64,000 nucleotides of DNA from an uncultured Oscillibacter sp. (GTDB lineage: Bacteria > Bacillota > Clostridia > Oscillospirales > Oscillospiraceae). The position numbers and the translations under genes were made by a program. The stretch spans positions 14,720 to 78,719 of the forward strand of contig CAJTSM010000011.1 of NCBI GenBank assembly GCA_910578935.1. The letters run 5' to 3'. The notes beneath the pieces were generated by a model. The model saw only the letters and a program-made list of their open reading frames with translations. It had not been told where the DNA came from and did not search any database. Of this stretch, positions 1 to 7,598 are shown in pieces (position 1 is the first letter of the stretch; every line of letters starts with the position of its first letter).

Positions 1-110
1 AGTTTCTCCGGGGAGCCGCTGTCCGCCAGGGCGGCGAGGGCGCCGGTGGCGCCGAACGCCTCCCCCACCAGCTTTTGCATCCGGGCAATATCCTGTTTCA
101 TACCGTTCAT
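1..110 (-). CDS. 5' end of an unidentified conjugative-element gene (partial)
   Basis: A minus-strand reading frame starts with ATG at 110 and runs off the left edge, giving about 36 residues beginning MNGMKQDIARMQKLVGEAFG. Its ATG overlaps the stop codon of the VirB4-like gene in an ATGA arrangement, so the two are probably translationally coupled and belong to one transfer operon. The visible part is alanine- and glycine-rich and helical, with no signal peptide or recognisable domain. I do not know the product. Confidence 0.55.
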   Translation of the reverse strand, partial: MNGMKQDIARMQKLVGEAFGATGALAALADSGSPEK

Positions 111-2071
111 TCTTCCGCCGCCTTTCTCCTGGCCCGCAGGTCCGTGGGGGATGTCGTGATCGCGTCGTATTCCTTCGCCGTGGCGTGGAACTGGATGGGA
201 ACGTGGTTGTAGCCGATGCAGAGAAGGCCCTCTCCCCGGCGGAAGCGGGTGATCTGCCGGACTTCATCCTCCGACAGGTTCAACACGCCTTGAATCAGCC
301 GGGCCTCCTGTTCCTCCATCTGCATCACCAGTTTGATGCGGCTGGAATCCAGAATGCCCTTGCCGTACTTGCCGCCGTCCAGGCCGAACAGGTCCTGCAT
401 CCCCTGGGTGGAGGTGACGGCGATGCCGCCTAAGCCCCGGATGGTCTTCACCATCTCCTGGACGAAGCCCGCCGCCAGGGGGTTGGAGTTGGCCCCTACC
501 AGGCTCCACAGCTCGTCCGCGATGAGGGCGGAGAGATCTTCTCGGGAGTCCATGATGAGGTCGTTTGCGATGTCCGTGGCCCAGAAGATGCCGGGCAGCA
601 GCAGGTCGTCCGGCATCCCGGAGGTGTCCAGGACAATGTACTTGTTGTCCAGGTCGATGTCGTTCCGCTGTCCCATGGCGGAGGCGGAGCCGGTGACGTA
701 CCGGGCCAGGACTACGGAAAGATGCTTGGTTTCGGGATTGTCAGCCAGAACCTTGTACCAATCCGCGATGATGGGCATTTCCACAAAGGCCCCGGTTTCG
801 TCGGTAATGGTGTCATTGTCGAAGGTAATCCCATACTGCCGGTAGCACTCCACCAGGGAGGAATCCAGGTAGTTTTTATCCTCATCGCTGAGGTCCCGCT
901 TCTGGAGGGAGTACCAGATAATGAGCCGGGAAATCTTGTCGGCCAGCACGGAATCATCCCGGGCCGCCATATCCCGGAGGCCCGCGTAGGAATCCAGGGA
1001 GCGGCGGCGAATCGCCATGATGTTGGGGCAGTCCCGGGAGGAGGGGGACATCCGCAGGTACAGCCCGCCCAGAAGTTCGCAGAGGGGACGGAACTCGTGG
1101 CCCTTCTTGGGTACGATGAAAATGACCCGCCGCCCCTGCTGCCGGAGGCGGCCGCCCAGGCACTGGAGGGTGAACGTCTTTCCCGCGCCGGAGGAACCGC
1201 CGATCCAGCAGTTGCCGTTGGTGTATTTATAATCATCATAGGGGTCCAGGAACACGGGAGAACGGTTATAGAGGTTCAGCCCCAGGAACACGCCGTTGCG
1301 GTCGCTGAGCTCGTAGGAGGCAAAGGGAAACGCCGCCGCCACGCCGGAGGTCAGGGCATTGCGCCGGGACTTCCGCTCCACGTCCGGGTCCAAGGCCAGC
1401 AGCGGCAGAGCGGAGAGGAACGCCTGCTCGTTCTTGTAGTCGCAGCGCCGGGCGATCATGTCAATGGAAACGCAGAGCTTTTCCACCGCCGTCACCCGCT
1501 GCTCCAGGGTTTCCGGGTCGTCGGCCACCACCTCCAACAGCGTGTGCATGTAGTAGAAGTCCTCCCCCTGGCGGTTCATCACGTCCTTCAGGTAAAGGCC
1601 GGAGCTGATGGCGCTGTCCAGTTCCTCGAAGTCCTTGCGGGTGTCCTCCACGTCCCGCATCCGGGAGCGGTTGACCATGGTGGTCTGTGCGATCTTGGAG
1701 AGAATCTTGTCCTTGGGCTGGCGCTTGAAGATAAAGCTGAGGTTCACGCCCTCCCCGGCCTCCACCAGAGGGGCCAACCAGCAGGAGCCGACAGTCGTGG
1801 CGTAGCCGTAGCCAGTGACATAGAGGTAAGCGTGGTACACGCCGTCCACCACGATATAGTCCCGGCTCTTGGTGTCTACCGTGGTAGGGGAGAGGATGTC
1901 CAGGATGGTGGTGGAGCCGGATTCCAGCTCGGTCAGGTCCGGCTTTTCCTCGCCCATCAGCAGGCGCTTGAGGGAAAACCTCTCCTGGCCGTTCTTTTTG
2001 GCGGCGGGCTTTTTCTTCTTCGCCTTGGGCGGCGGGGCTTTTGCGGGTTTCTTTTTCAAAAGGGGATTCAT
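107..2071 (-). CDS. VirB4-like conjugal transfer ATPase
   Basis: This is the type IV secretion ATPase that powers conjugative DNA transfer at the inner face of the membrane. The 654-residue product starts with a lysine/proline/alanine-rich tail, has a VirB4-like middle region, and carries a Walker A motif GGSSGAGKT near residue 295 and a Walker B-like LSALIADELW near 510. The C-terminal part has the RecA-like motor features typical of the clostridial VirB4 group (CD1110-type). The gene looks intact. It lies downstream of PrgI and a TraC-like gene on the same strand, but the plus-strand MNT/HEPN pair separates it from them, so it may need its own promoter. The next gene begins within its stop codon. 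Family is confident; exact subgroup is inferred. Confidence 0.93.
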   Translation of the reverse strand: MNPLLKKKPAKAPPPKAKKKKPAAKKNGQERFSLKRLLMGEEKPDLTELESGSTTILDILSPTTVDTKSRDYIVVDGVYHAYLYVTGYGYATTVGSCWLAPLVEAGEGVNLSFIFKRQPKDKILSKIAQTTMVNRSRMRDVEDTRKDFEELDSAISSGLYLKDVMNRQGEDFYYMHTLLEVVADDPETLEQRVTAVEKLCVSIDMIARRCDYKNEQAFLSALPLLALDPDVERKSRRNALTSGVAAAFPFASYELSDRNGVFLGLNLYNRSPVFLDPYDDYKYTNGNCWIGGSSGAGKTFTLQCLGGRLRQQGRRVIFIVPKKGHEFRPLCELLGGLYLRMSPSSRDCPNIMAIRRRSLDSYAGLRDMAARDDSVLADKISRLIIWYSLQKRDLSDEDKNYLDSSLVECYRQYGITFDNDTITDETGAFVEMPIIADWYKVLADNPETKHLSVVLARYVTGSASAMGQRNDIDLDNKYIVLDTSGMPDDLLLPGIFWATDIANDLIMDSREDLSALIADELWSLVGANSNPLAAGFVQEMVKTIRGLGGIAVTSTQGMQDLFGLDGGKYGKGILDSSRIKLVMQMEEQEARLIQGVLNLSEDEVRQITRFRRGEGLLCIGYNHVPIQFHATAKEYDAITTSPTDLRARRKAAEE

Positions 2072-2088
2072 ATACTCACATCCTTGGC

Positions 2089-2116
2089 TTGAATTTGTGG
2101 AGAAAATGCGTATAAT
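2089..2116 (+). promoter_or_regulatory. Promoter of the first MNT/HEPN pair
   Basis: TTGAAT at 2089-2094 and TATAAT at 2111-2116 are separated by 16 bases, a good sigma-A type match, 45 bases upstream of the nucleotidyltransferase start. It faces away from the VirB4-like gene, whose start is at 2071. Confidence 0.65.
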
Positions 2117-2160
2117 AGAGATATAGAAGGTTGCTGCTTTTCGGAAAGGAGGCCGGTCTT

Positions 2161-2487
2161 ATGGTTTATACTTTGGAAGAAATCAGCCGCCGCGTGCGGC
2201 CTGTGGCGGAAAAGTACAAGTTGAAAGCCGTATATGTGTTCGGCTCCTATGCCCGGGGAGAGGCCCGGGAGGACAGCGATGTTGATTTGCTGGTAGACAC
2301 TTGCGGCGCAGACCTCTCTGGATTTTTTGCAATCGGCGGACTATATAATGACCTTGAGGAAGCCCTGGAGAAGGAACTTGACATGATAACAGTGAGTGCT
2401 TTGGAACAGCCAATTCGTCATAAGAGTGATATCGGTTTTCGAGAATCTGTACAACGAGAGAGGCGGAAAATTTATGCAGCTGCGTGA
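2161..2487 (+). CDS. mntA: MNT-type minimal nucleotidyltransferase, antitoxin of an MNT/HEPN pair
   Basis: Members of this family neutralise a HEPN RNase partner; in characterised pairs the MNT adenylylates the HEPN toxin. The 108-residue product has the nucleotidyltransferase signature GSYARGEAREDSDVDLLVD at about residues 25-43, with the GS and DxD metal-binding residues in place. I chose the ATG at 2161 because the AAAGGAGG site sits just upstream; the in-frame ATG at 2131 precedes that site. The last 14 bases overlap the HEPN gene, as expected for this module. It lies antisense inside the conjugation operon, between the TraC-like and VirB4-like genes. Confidence 0.88.
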   Translation: MVYTLEEISRRVRPVAEKYKLKAVYVFGSYARGEAREDSDVDLLVDTCGADLSGFFAIGGLYNDLEEALEKELDMITVSALEQPIRHKSDIGFRESVQRERRKIYAAA

Positions 2488-2824
2488 TCAACAACGTTTG
2501 GTCAAAATTAAGGAGTACTGCGAGGATATCCAGACATCCATGAACCGATTTGGTCATTCGTTTTCGATATTCTGTGAGGATAGTACTTATCAGTTTTCCG
2601 TCGCTTTCTGCCTCCTTCAAATTGGAGAATTAGTTGGAAAGCTCACAGAGGAATATCGAGCCGCTACAAAGGCGCAGATCTCATGGCCCCAGATCAAAGG
2701 ACTGCGCAATGTGATCGTACATGATTATGGCAGTATTGATTTGGAGGGCATCTGGAGAACCATTACCAGCAGCATTCCGGAACTGCACCGATTCTGCTGC
2801 GAACAGTTGAAGGAGAATCAATAG
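2474..2824 (+). CDS. hepT: HEPN-domain RNase toxin (DUF86 type), partner of the MNT
   Basis: HEPN toxins of this kind cleave RNA and arrest growth unless modified by the paired MNT protein. The 116-residue protein carries the RxxxxH catalytic motif as RNVIVHDY near residue 77 and the usual helical bundle before it. The start at 2474 (MQLRDQQ) follows a GAGAGGCGG ribosome site and lies inside the end of the MNT gene, giving translational coupling. An upstream ATG in the same frame at 2396 would extend the protein deep into the MNT gene and is unlikely. The gene ends at a strong hairpin shared with the convergent TraC-like gene. Confidence 0.88.
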   Translation: MQLRDQQRLVKIKEYCEDIQTSMNRFGHSFSIFCEDSTYQFSVAFCLLQIGELVGKLTEEYRAATKAQISWPQIKGLRNVIVHDYGSIDLEGIWRTITSSIPELHRFCCEQLKENQ

Positions 2825-2871
2825 GAATATAGAGAATGGGAGGTCTATGCGGGGCCTCCCATTCTCTATTC
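2825..2871. terminator. Bidirectional terminator between HEPN and TraC-like genes
   Basis: An inverted repeat of about 18 base pairs (AGAGAATGGGAGG paired with CCTCCCATTCTCT at its core, with a two-base bulge further out) lies directly after the HEPN stop and contains the stop codon of the convergent TraC-like gene. It would insulate the toxin-antitoxin insert from the transfer operon in both directions. Confidence 0.7.
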
Positions 2872-3540
2872 CTCATAAATCCCATGCACCGCCGTCGTCA
2901 TGTCAAACACGCCCTCCGGCAGCTTCACCCGGCGACTGGTGCGTTTGTTGATGATCTCGTACAGCAGCTTCAAAACGAAATCGTCCGTATACCAGGGTTC
3001 CAGCACTTCCAATTCGCAGACGTCCAGATACCGCCGGGCGGTGTCCGCCTCCTCGTTCAGCCGCTGGATGATGGCGGCGACGCTGTGCCCCTTGGACTTC
3101 ATGTGCGACTCGTATTGGAAGATCAGGAAGAAGCGGTGCCGGATGGCGTCGCTGGCCACTCCCTGGCCGATCTGGGCGATGTTGTCCTCGATCATCTCCC
3201 GGCAGGACTCGTTTTCCTCCTGTTGGGCAAAGCCCTTCATCCGCTCCACATAGTCGGCGGTGTCCGCCGGGAGGGTCCGAGCCTCCAGCTGGAGATTGTC
3301 CGGAGCGATTTTCAGCCAGGCGGCGTAGCTTGCGATGATGTTCTGGCGGTCATTTGCGGATTTCAGGTAGATGTTGACGGGCAGGACCTCCAGGATCTTG
3401 ATGAAGCGGTTGTCCCGGGTGACCACCACGCCGCCCCGGATGTTCTTGATGGGAAGCCACGCCTGGATGCTGTCCCGGTAGGCCCCGCCCCCGGAGGCGG
3501 CTTTTACGCCTCCGCCGAAAATCAGTTCTTTTACGTTCAT
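2866..3540 (-). CDS. TraC-like/VirB4 N-terminal-type conjugal transfer protein
   Basis: The 224-residue product lacks ATPase motifs but resembles the N-terminal, non-catalytic part of VirB4/TraC proteins: an IKNIRGGVVVTRDNRFIKIL-type strand region near residue 32 and a long helical middle. In clostridial conjugative elements such a protein is encoded between PrgI and the VirB4-type ATPase, which is the order here. It probably sits with the ATPase at the cytoplasmic face of the secretion complex. Its start overlaps the PrgI stop by four bases. Its stop codon lies in the bidirectional hairpin, so transcription may not reach the ATPase gene. Confidence 0.75.
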   Translation of the reverse strand: MNVKELIFGGGVKAASGGGAYRDSIQAWLPIKNIRGGVVVTRDNRFIKILEVLPVNIYLKSANDRQNIIASYAAWLKIAPDNLQLEARTLPADTADYVERMKGFAQQEENESCREMIEDNIAQIGQGVASDAIRHRFFLIFQYESHMKSKGHSVAAIIQRLNEEADTARRYLDVCELEVLEPWYTDDFVLKLLYEIINKRTSRRVKLPEGVFDMTTAVHGIYEE

Positions 3541-3845
3541 TTCTTCTTACACTCCCCTCGGTAGGTAATGAGCCGCCGTCCCTTCCGCCAGCGCCACCAG
3601 GAACCCAGCCAGCGGGTGAGGCTGTCGTCATTGATTCCAATGAGTCCAAAGCCTCCCACGGGCACCAGGACCGTCAGGGTGACGATGATCTTCGGCGTCA
3701 TGGACAGCGGGACAAAGGCCAGGCACAGGTACAGGATGGGCAGGGTCAGGACGACCGCCTCAATGAGATTGCGGAGCTCGAACAGGCCCATGACCCGGCC
3801 CGCGTCGGTAAAGTTGGTAGGGATGTAATAGGTTTCATTGCTCAT
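3537..3845 (-). CDS. PrgI family membrane protein of the conjugation machinery
   Basis: The 102-residue protein has two hydrophobic stretches (about residues 28-46 and 50-70) followed by a basic tail with GSWWRWRKGRR, the layout of PrgI proteins, which are VirB3-like inner-membrane parts of Gram-positive type IV secretion systems. It begins YYIPTNFTDAGRVMG, also typical of this family. It overlaps the upstream HTH gene by 11 bases and the downstream TraC-like gene by four, so the three are likely translated from one mRNA. Confidence 0.85.
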   Translation of the reverse strand: MSNETYYIPTNFTDAGRVMGLFELRNLIEAVVLTLPILYLCLAFVPLSMTPKIIVTLTVLVPVGGFGLIGINDDSLTRWLGSWWRWRKGRRLITYRGECKKK

Positions 3846-4104
3846 TTGGATGTTCCTCCTCCCTGAGCAAGCGTCCCTTATGGTTCGTGTAGTCTTCTTC
3901 CAAGGACCGCAGCTCCGCTTTCCGGGCGGTGATCACAAATTCTATGGCGGAGGCCATCTGCGCCTCCAGTAAAGGCGTGGCGGCAATTTCGCCAAGCTCT
4001 ACGCGGCTGACATACTGCTTGGAAAGCCCGGCGTGGGCAGCCAGCGCCGCCAGGGAAATATAATACCGATGCCGCAAAGCCCGCAGATTGGTCTTATTCT
4101 CCAT
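3835..4104 (-). CDS. XRE-type helix-turn-helix protein
   Basis: The 89-residue product has an N-terminal HTH of the XRE type (LAALAAHAGLSKQYVSRVE, residues 18-36) with the usual recognition helix, then a helical charged tail. The ATG at 4104 follows a GAGGAG site contained in the end of the preceding small ORF, three bases away. As the leading regulator-like gene of the PrgI/TraC run it may control transfer genes, but no target site was identified. Confidence 0.78.
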   Translation of the reverse strand: MENKTNLRALRHRYYISLAALAAHAGLSKQYVSRVELGEIAATPLLEAQMASAIEFVITARKAELRSLEEDYTNHKGRLLREEEHPNEQ

Positions 4105-4107
4105 GGC

Positions 4108-4257
4108 TTACTCCTCTATGTAGTCGATGGACGGAACCTTGCACCAGCCCCGCCAGCCCCGGCCCTCTACCTTCGTCCGCACGACGCCGTACTTGGTGCC
4201 CATGGCCAAACCAATTGTTTTTGTGTATTGCACTATTTGACCTTTGGGGCCTTTCAT
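4108..4257 (-). CDS. Small basic protein of unknown function, possibly a truncated transfer gene
   Basis: A 49-codon frame runs from ATG 4257 to TAA 4108 and encodes a basic, tryptophan-containing peptide with GRGWRGWCKVPSIDYIEE at its C terminus. Three bases separate its stop from the HTH gene, and it contains that gene's ribosome site, so the end looks like a genuine operon gene. No ribosome site precedes its own ATG, and the frame overlaps the promoter of the nuclease gene on the other strand. It may be the surviving 3' end of a longer transfer gene cut by that insertion. Confidence 0.4.
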   Translation of the reverse strand: MKGPKGQIVQYTKTIGLAMGTKYGVVRTKVEGRGWRGWCKVPSIDYIEE

Positions 4258-4265
4258 GCTATAAT
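4237..4265 (+). promoter_or_regulatory. Promoter of the Rpn-type nuclease gene
   Basis: TTGACC (4237-4242) and TATAAT (4260-4265) are 17 bases apart, close to the sigma-A consensus, 40 bases before the gene start. Confidence 0.7.
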
Positions 4266-4305
4266 CAAACTACAGAAAGAATCCAACTGACAGGAGCGTG
4301 GCCCT

Positions 4306-5166
4306 ATGCCCTCACAATTCAGCATCACCCCTTTGAGCGAGCTTCCTCTCCGCAATGATTTCATGTTTGCGGAGGTCATGCGGACCGGCGATATCTGTCA
4401 GTTGTTTCTGGAAGAATTGCTGGGGCTGAACATTCAGCGCATTGAATTTATTGACAAACAGAAAGATTTGTCGGACAGTTACACCCATCATGGCATCCGC
4501 CTGGACGTATATCTCAAAGACGAAGCGGGCACGGTATTTAATGTGGAGATGCAGTCTGCCAACAGCGAGAACCTGCCCAAACGCGCCAGATTCTATCAGA
4601 GCGCCATTGACCGCAGCGAGCTTCCAAAGAGTACCCATTATGAGGAACTATCGGAAAGCTACATCATCTTTGTTTGTGACTTTGACTACTTCCAGATCGG
4701 CAAAGCGGTGGGTGAACGGGTGAGCTTCCTGAAGGAAACGGAAACGGCGTATAACGACGGCTCTCATGTATTCTTTCTCAACAGCCGCTATACGGAGGGC
4801 AACGCCAGCCAATCCATTTTGGAGTTCCTGGACATGATTCGGACCAACGACCTGGAGAAGCCATACGAAACGCCTCTGGGCCAAAAAGCGAAGGAGCGGG
4901 TCCAGGCGGTACGGAGCGACAGAGCATTGGAGGTGTCCTATATGACTTACGCGCAGAAAATCATGGATGAGCGCAGATATGGTTTTAATGAAGGACTTGC
5001 CGAGGGTGAGGCTAGAGGCGAGGCCAGAGGCGAGGCCAAGGGCCGTGCTGAAACGTTGAAAAGCGCTGTACTTGCGATGAAGGACCTGGCTGCCCCTGCG
5101 GATATCGCACGTCGGTTGGAGCTGTCTTTAGAGTATGTTTTAAAAATTCTCAATCAAGAAAAATGA
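4306..5166 (+). CDS. Rpn-family PD-(D/E)XK nuclease (recombination-promoting nuclease/putative transposase)
   Basis: Rpn proteins are DNA endonucleases of the PD-(D/E)XK fold, once annotated as transposases and linked to RecA-independent recombination. The 286-residue protein has the N-terminal domain (LPLRNDFMFAEVM near residue 14) and the catalytic block RLDVYLKDEAGTVFNVEMQ near residues 66-84, with the D and ExQ residues. Near residue 230 it has a tandem GEARGEARGEAKG repeat, then a short helical C-terminal domain. Such repeats vary quickly in copy number in this family. The ATG at 4306 follows AGGAG. It stands alone on plus between parB and the transfer genes, with its own promoter and terminator. 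Confidence 0.88.
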   Translation: MPSQFSITPLSELPLRNDFMFAEVMRTGDICQLFLEELLGLNIQRIEFIDKQKDLSDSYTHHGIRLDVYLKDEAGTVFNVEMQSANSENLPKRARFYQSAIDRSELPKSTHYEELSESYIIFVCDFDYFQIGKAVGERVSFLKETETAYNDGSHVFFLNSRYTEGNASQSILEFLDMIRTNDLEKPYETPLGQKAKERVQAVRSDRALEVSYMTYAQKIMDERRYGFNEGLAEGEARGEARGEAKGRAETLKSAVLAMKDLAAPADIARRLELSLEYVLKILNQEK

Positions 5167-5187
5167 ACACGCATTGACTCAAATAAT

Positions 5188-5214
5188 ATGGAGGCAGCTC
5201 GGAACTGCCTCCAT
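5188..5214. terminator. Terminator between the Rpn gene and parB
   Basis: A perfect 10-bp stem (ATGGAGGCAG/CTGCCTCCAT) with a seven-base loop, followed on plus by AATTTTA. It lies between convergent genes and may serve both. Confidence 0.7.
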
Positions 5215-5218
5215 AATT

Positions 5219-6253
5219 TTATGCTCTTTGGGCCCTTTCCCGCAAAAAATCCAGAAACAGCGCCTCGATTTCCTTGTCGCTGCCCAAACCATCCAAGTAT
5301 GGGGCAAAATTCCTCCGGTCGAAGGAGATTTTTCTGGGCGGAGCCGACATGCGCTCTATGGCCTTGTCGCGGGCCTCCCGCCACGCTGTGTAGAGAGCTT
5401 GCCGGTCAGCCTTCGGAGGAGGGCACTGCTGGGCGATATGCTGCATCATGGATTTGTTGATGGGACAGCCTTCAACACTGCACATCTCAATGAAGGCTTC
5501 CTGAGACTCCGGGTCGTAGTCCGCCATGAGATCGGCGCAGGCGAGGTTCAAACGTTTCGGAGCGGTTTCCAGGATTTCCTGAAGTCGAGGGATCAACAGT
5601 GTCAGCTTGACGGCTTTACGGATTTCATACTCGGTGACGCCGAAGAACTCCGCCACCAGCTTGCGGGCGTTGTACCGCTGTCGGCCACGTTCTAAATATA
5701 TCCCTTTTTCCTCTGCACGAAACTTTTGGCGATTCTCGCCAAAAGTTTCATTGTCCTGGTCAATATACCACTGCCCGTGCCGGTTCTTGGCGTCCAGCAA
5801 GGCCCTGTACGCCTTGCCTCGCTCAATAATGGAGAGGTTCTGCCGTTGGATCAGGTTCGTGGAGGTAGCGATTACAATGGCCCGTGTGTCGTCCGCCTCC
5901 ACGATCTCGGCGGGAATGACATCCCATCCGGCCAGTCTTGCCGCACTTGTCCGGTTATGTCCTGCCAGAATCTCATAGCTATCCCCTGGAGGCACGGGCC
6001 GGACGATAATCCGTACCAGAAGTCCTTCCTCTTTCAGCTGCTCCGCAAAGGCTTCCAGCTGTGCGGGCGTGTAAGGCCGGAAACCGATATCCGCCGTAAA
6101 GAAGGGGACCAGCTTGTCCAGCGGCAGGGAGCGGATCTGTACCTCTCCGGGAGGCGGGGCCTCCCGGAAGAGCTTCTCATACGCTTCGTCGCTGGTTCGC
6201 AGTTCGGACGCTTGCTGGCTGGCCGTCATCCGCTTTTTCAGCAGGTCATTCAT
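5219..6253 (-). CDS. parB: ParB-like partition protein
   Basis: ParB binds centromere-like sites and, with ParA, stabilises plasmids or excised integrative elements. The 344-residue protein has a ParB/Spo0J N-terminal domain with the signature GHNRTSAARLAGW near residue 110 (the GERRxRAA-type box), followed by a central HTH region (VTEYEIRKAVKL). The start at 6253 (MNDLLKKRM) lies eight bases after the end of parA; the same frame stays open further upstream inside parA, but that overlap is not credible. No parS-like repeats were identified nearby. It belongs with the conjugative element on its right-hand side. Confidence 0.88.
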   Translation of the reverse strand: MNDLLKKRMTASQQASELRTSDEAYEKLFREAPPPGEVQIRSLPLDKLVPFFTADIGFRPYTPAQLEAFAEQLKEEGLLVRIIVRPVPPGDSYEILAGHNRTSAARLAGWDVIPAEIVEADDTRAIVIATSTNLIQRQNLSIIERGKAYRALLDAKNRHGQWYIDQDNETFGENRQKFRAEEKGIYLERGRQRYNARKLVAEFFGVTEYEIRKAVKLTLLIPRLQEILETAPKRLNLACADLMADYDPESQEAFIEMCSVEGCPINKSMMQHIAQQCPPPKADRQALYTAWREARDKAIERMSAPPRKISFDRRNFAPYLDGLGSDKEIEALFLDFLRERAQRA

Positions 6254-6260
6254 AACCGCC

Positions 6261-7094
6261 TTAGCCAAGCCGAAGCACCTCCTCCGCAAGACTCCGGTAG
6301 CTGAGGGCGGCGGCGTTCTTTGGGGAGTAATCGAAAATACTCTGCCCGGCGGCGGGACATTCCGCCACCTTGATGGAGTATTCAATGGGCTGCTCAAAAA
6401 CGTGGAACGCTTCACCGTAGATGTCCCCCACGCTTTCCCGGACACTCCGGCAGAGCTGGGGCCGGGACTGGTACATGGTCAGCAGGATGCCGGCGATTTT
6501 GAGTGCCGGATTGAACTTTGTCTGTACAGACCGGACCAGTTCCAACACCTCTGGGATGCCTTCGCTGGCCAGGAAATGAGCTTGGACCGGGATAATGCAG
6601 TAGTCTGACGCTGCCAAGGCGTTGACGGTCAGAAGCTCATGCTTTAGGCCGCAGTCGATGATGATGTAGTCATAGCTGGTTTTCAGAGGCGCCAGCAGAC
6701 TGTCCAGCATCTTCTCACAGGACCGCTCCGGGTTCCCTACAGCGTTGTACTGAGAAAGCTGCATGACTTGGAGCCGGGCGGCGGCGTCCGCAAGACGGCG
6801 GTTGGCGGGAATCAGGTCCGGGCCGGTTTCGGTATGCAGGGCCGTGCGCCCCAGATGAAGTTCCAGGTCCTCGGGGTAGTCGATGGCGGCCAGCAGCAGA
6901 TTTGCCAGGGTGTACTTCTGCTCCGCCGGGGTAAATCCCAGGGCGGCGGTCAGATTCCCCTGGGGGTCGTTGTCCACCAGGAGAACCCGCTTGCCAGAGG
7001 CAGTCAGGGCCGCCCCCAGGTTCAGGGCCGTGGTGGTCTTGCCCACGCCGCCCTTTTGGTTAGTGATCGAAAAGACTGTATGTAAATCCCTCAT
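6261..7094 (-). CDS. parA: ParA family ATPase
   Basis: This Walker-type partition ATPase works with ParB to segregate or maintain a replicon or excised element. The 277-residue protein has the deviant Walker A KGGVGKTTTALNLGAAL at residues 14-30, a Walker A' DNDPQGNLT near 41, and Walker B YIIIDCG near residue 143. The gene starts at 7094 after GGAGGC and is the first gene of the minus-strand run. The AT-rich 160 bases upstream hold a good promoter. Confidence 0.93.
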   Translation of the reverse strand: MRDLHTVFSITNQKGGVGKTTTALNLGAALTASGKRVLLVDNDPQGNLTAALGFTPAEQKYTLANLLLAAIDYPEDLELHLGRTALHTETGPDLIPANRRLADAAARLQVMQLSQYNAVGNPERSCEKMLDSLLAPLKTSYDYIIIDCGLKHELLTVNALAASDYCIIPVQAHFLASEGIPEVLELVRSVQTKFNPALKIAGILLTMYQSRPQLCRSVRESVGDIYGEAFHVFEQPIEYSIKVAECPAAGQSIFDYSPKNAAALSYRSLAEEVLRLG

Positions 7095-7117
7095 AGTTTG
7101 CCTCCAAATATTTATTA

Positions 7118-7146
7118 ACTATCCAAACAACGACTAAAAATGTCAA
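7118..7146 (-). promoter_or_regulatory. Promoter of parAB
   Basis: On the minus strand, TTGACA (complement of 7141-7146) and GATAGT (complement of 7118-7123) are 17 bases apart, 24 bases before the parA start. Next to it, within 7186-7204, the AT-rich run includes an ATGCAT/TTGCAT-type inverted sequence that could be an operator. Confidence 0.6.
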
Positions 7147-7323
7147 ATTCTTTGTGTTGAAGTAAATTTATTTGCTGTATCGCATAATGCATATTTTTGC
7201 ATAGAATGTCGTAATTACTTGTGTCCTTTTAAGCCACTTGTGAAATACGTTGCAAATAGGGCGCTACATAGATTCCTGCAATATTTGCGCTACAATGGAT
7301 AGCACGCTTTTTTGGCGAAATCC

Positions 7324-7368
7324 TTCACACGCATGAGGCCACTGGTTCGAGTCCAGTAGTCTCCACCA
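7324..7368 (+). other. 3' end of tRNA-Val(CAC): attachment-site copy
   Basis: The sequence from the anticodon loop TTCACAC to the terminal CCA matches a tRNA: stem strand GCATG, variable AGGCC, T-arm ACTGG-TTCGAGT-CCAGT, acceptor strand AGTCTCC, then A and CCA. Loop positions 34-36 read CAC, giving tRNA-Val. The bases before 7324 do not form the 5' half of a tRNA. A tail that begins in the anticodon loop is the usual footprint of a tyrosine integrase using a tRNA gene. The broken integrase at 8494-9614 ends about 1.1 kb away and reads toward it. Confidence 0.8.
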
Positions 7369-7372
7369 TTGA

Positions 7373-7401
7373 CCCGCCGAAACCGCATGGTTTTGACGGG
7401 T
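7373..7401 (+). terminator. Hairpin following the tRNA-Val tail
   Basis: ACCCG...AAACC-GCAT-GGTTT...CGGGT folds into an interrupted stem and is followed by TTTTCTCTATTTT, as for a tRNA terminator. Confidence 0.55.
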
Positions 7402-7598
7402 TTTCTCTATTTTCTGCAACTTTTTGTGGCGGTTTATTTTGGGCGTTTTGGGCCGACCCACAAGTTGACCCACACGGGGAAAGGACCGGAAAGAACGAAA
7501 AGACACCGAATAAATTTTTACGCCTTCTGTTTGATTTATTGTAGGGGCGTAAAAATATCATTTTAGATAAAAATACTATGCTAAATACGGAGGGAAGC

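Noticed and set aside
722..2092. Long plus-strand open frame of 456 codons opposite the VirB4-like gene
   Set aside because: It is the antisense shadow of a well-supported ATPase gene; its product is rich in His, Gly and Val without any domain, as expected from GC-rich antisense.
7264..7506. Minus-strand frame encoding RLLDSNQWPHACEG-like peptide
   Set aside because: This is the well-known spurious translation of a tRNA 3' end; it lies across the tRNA-Val tail.
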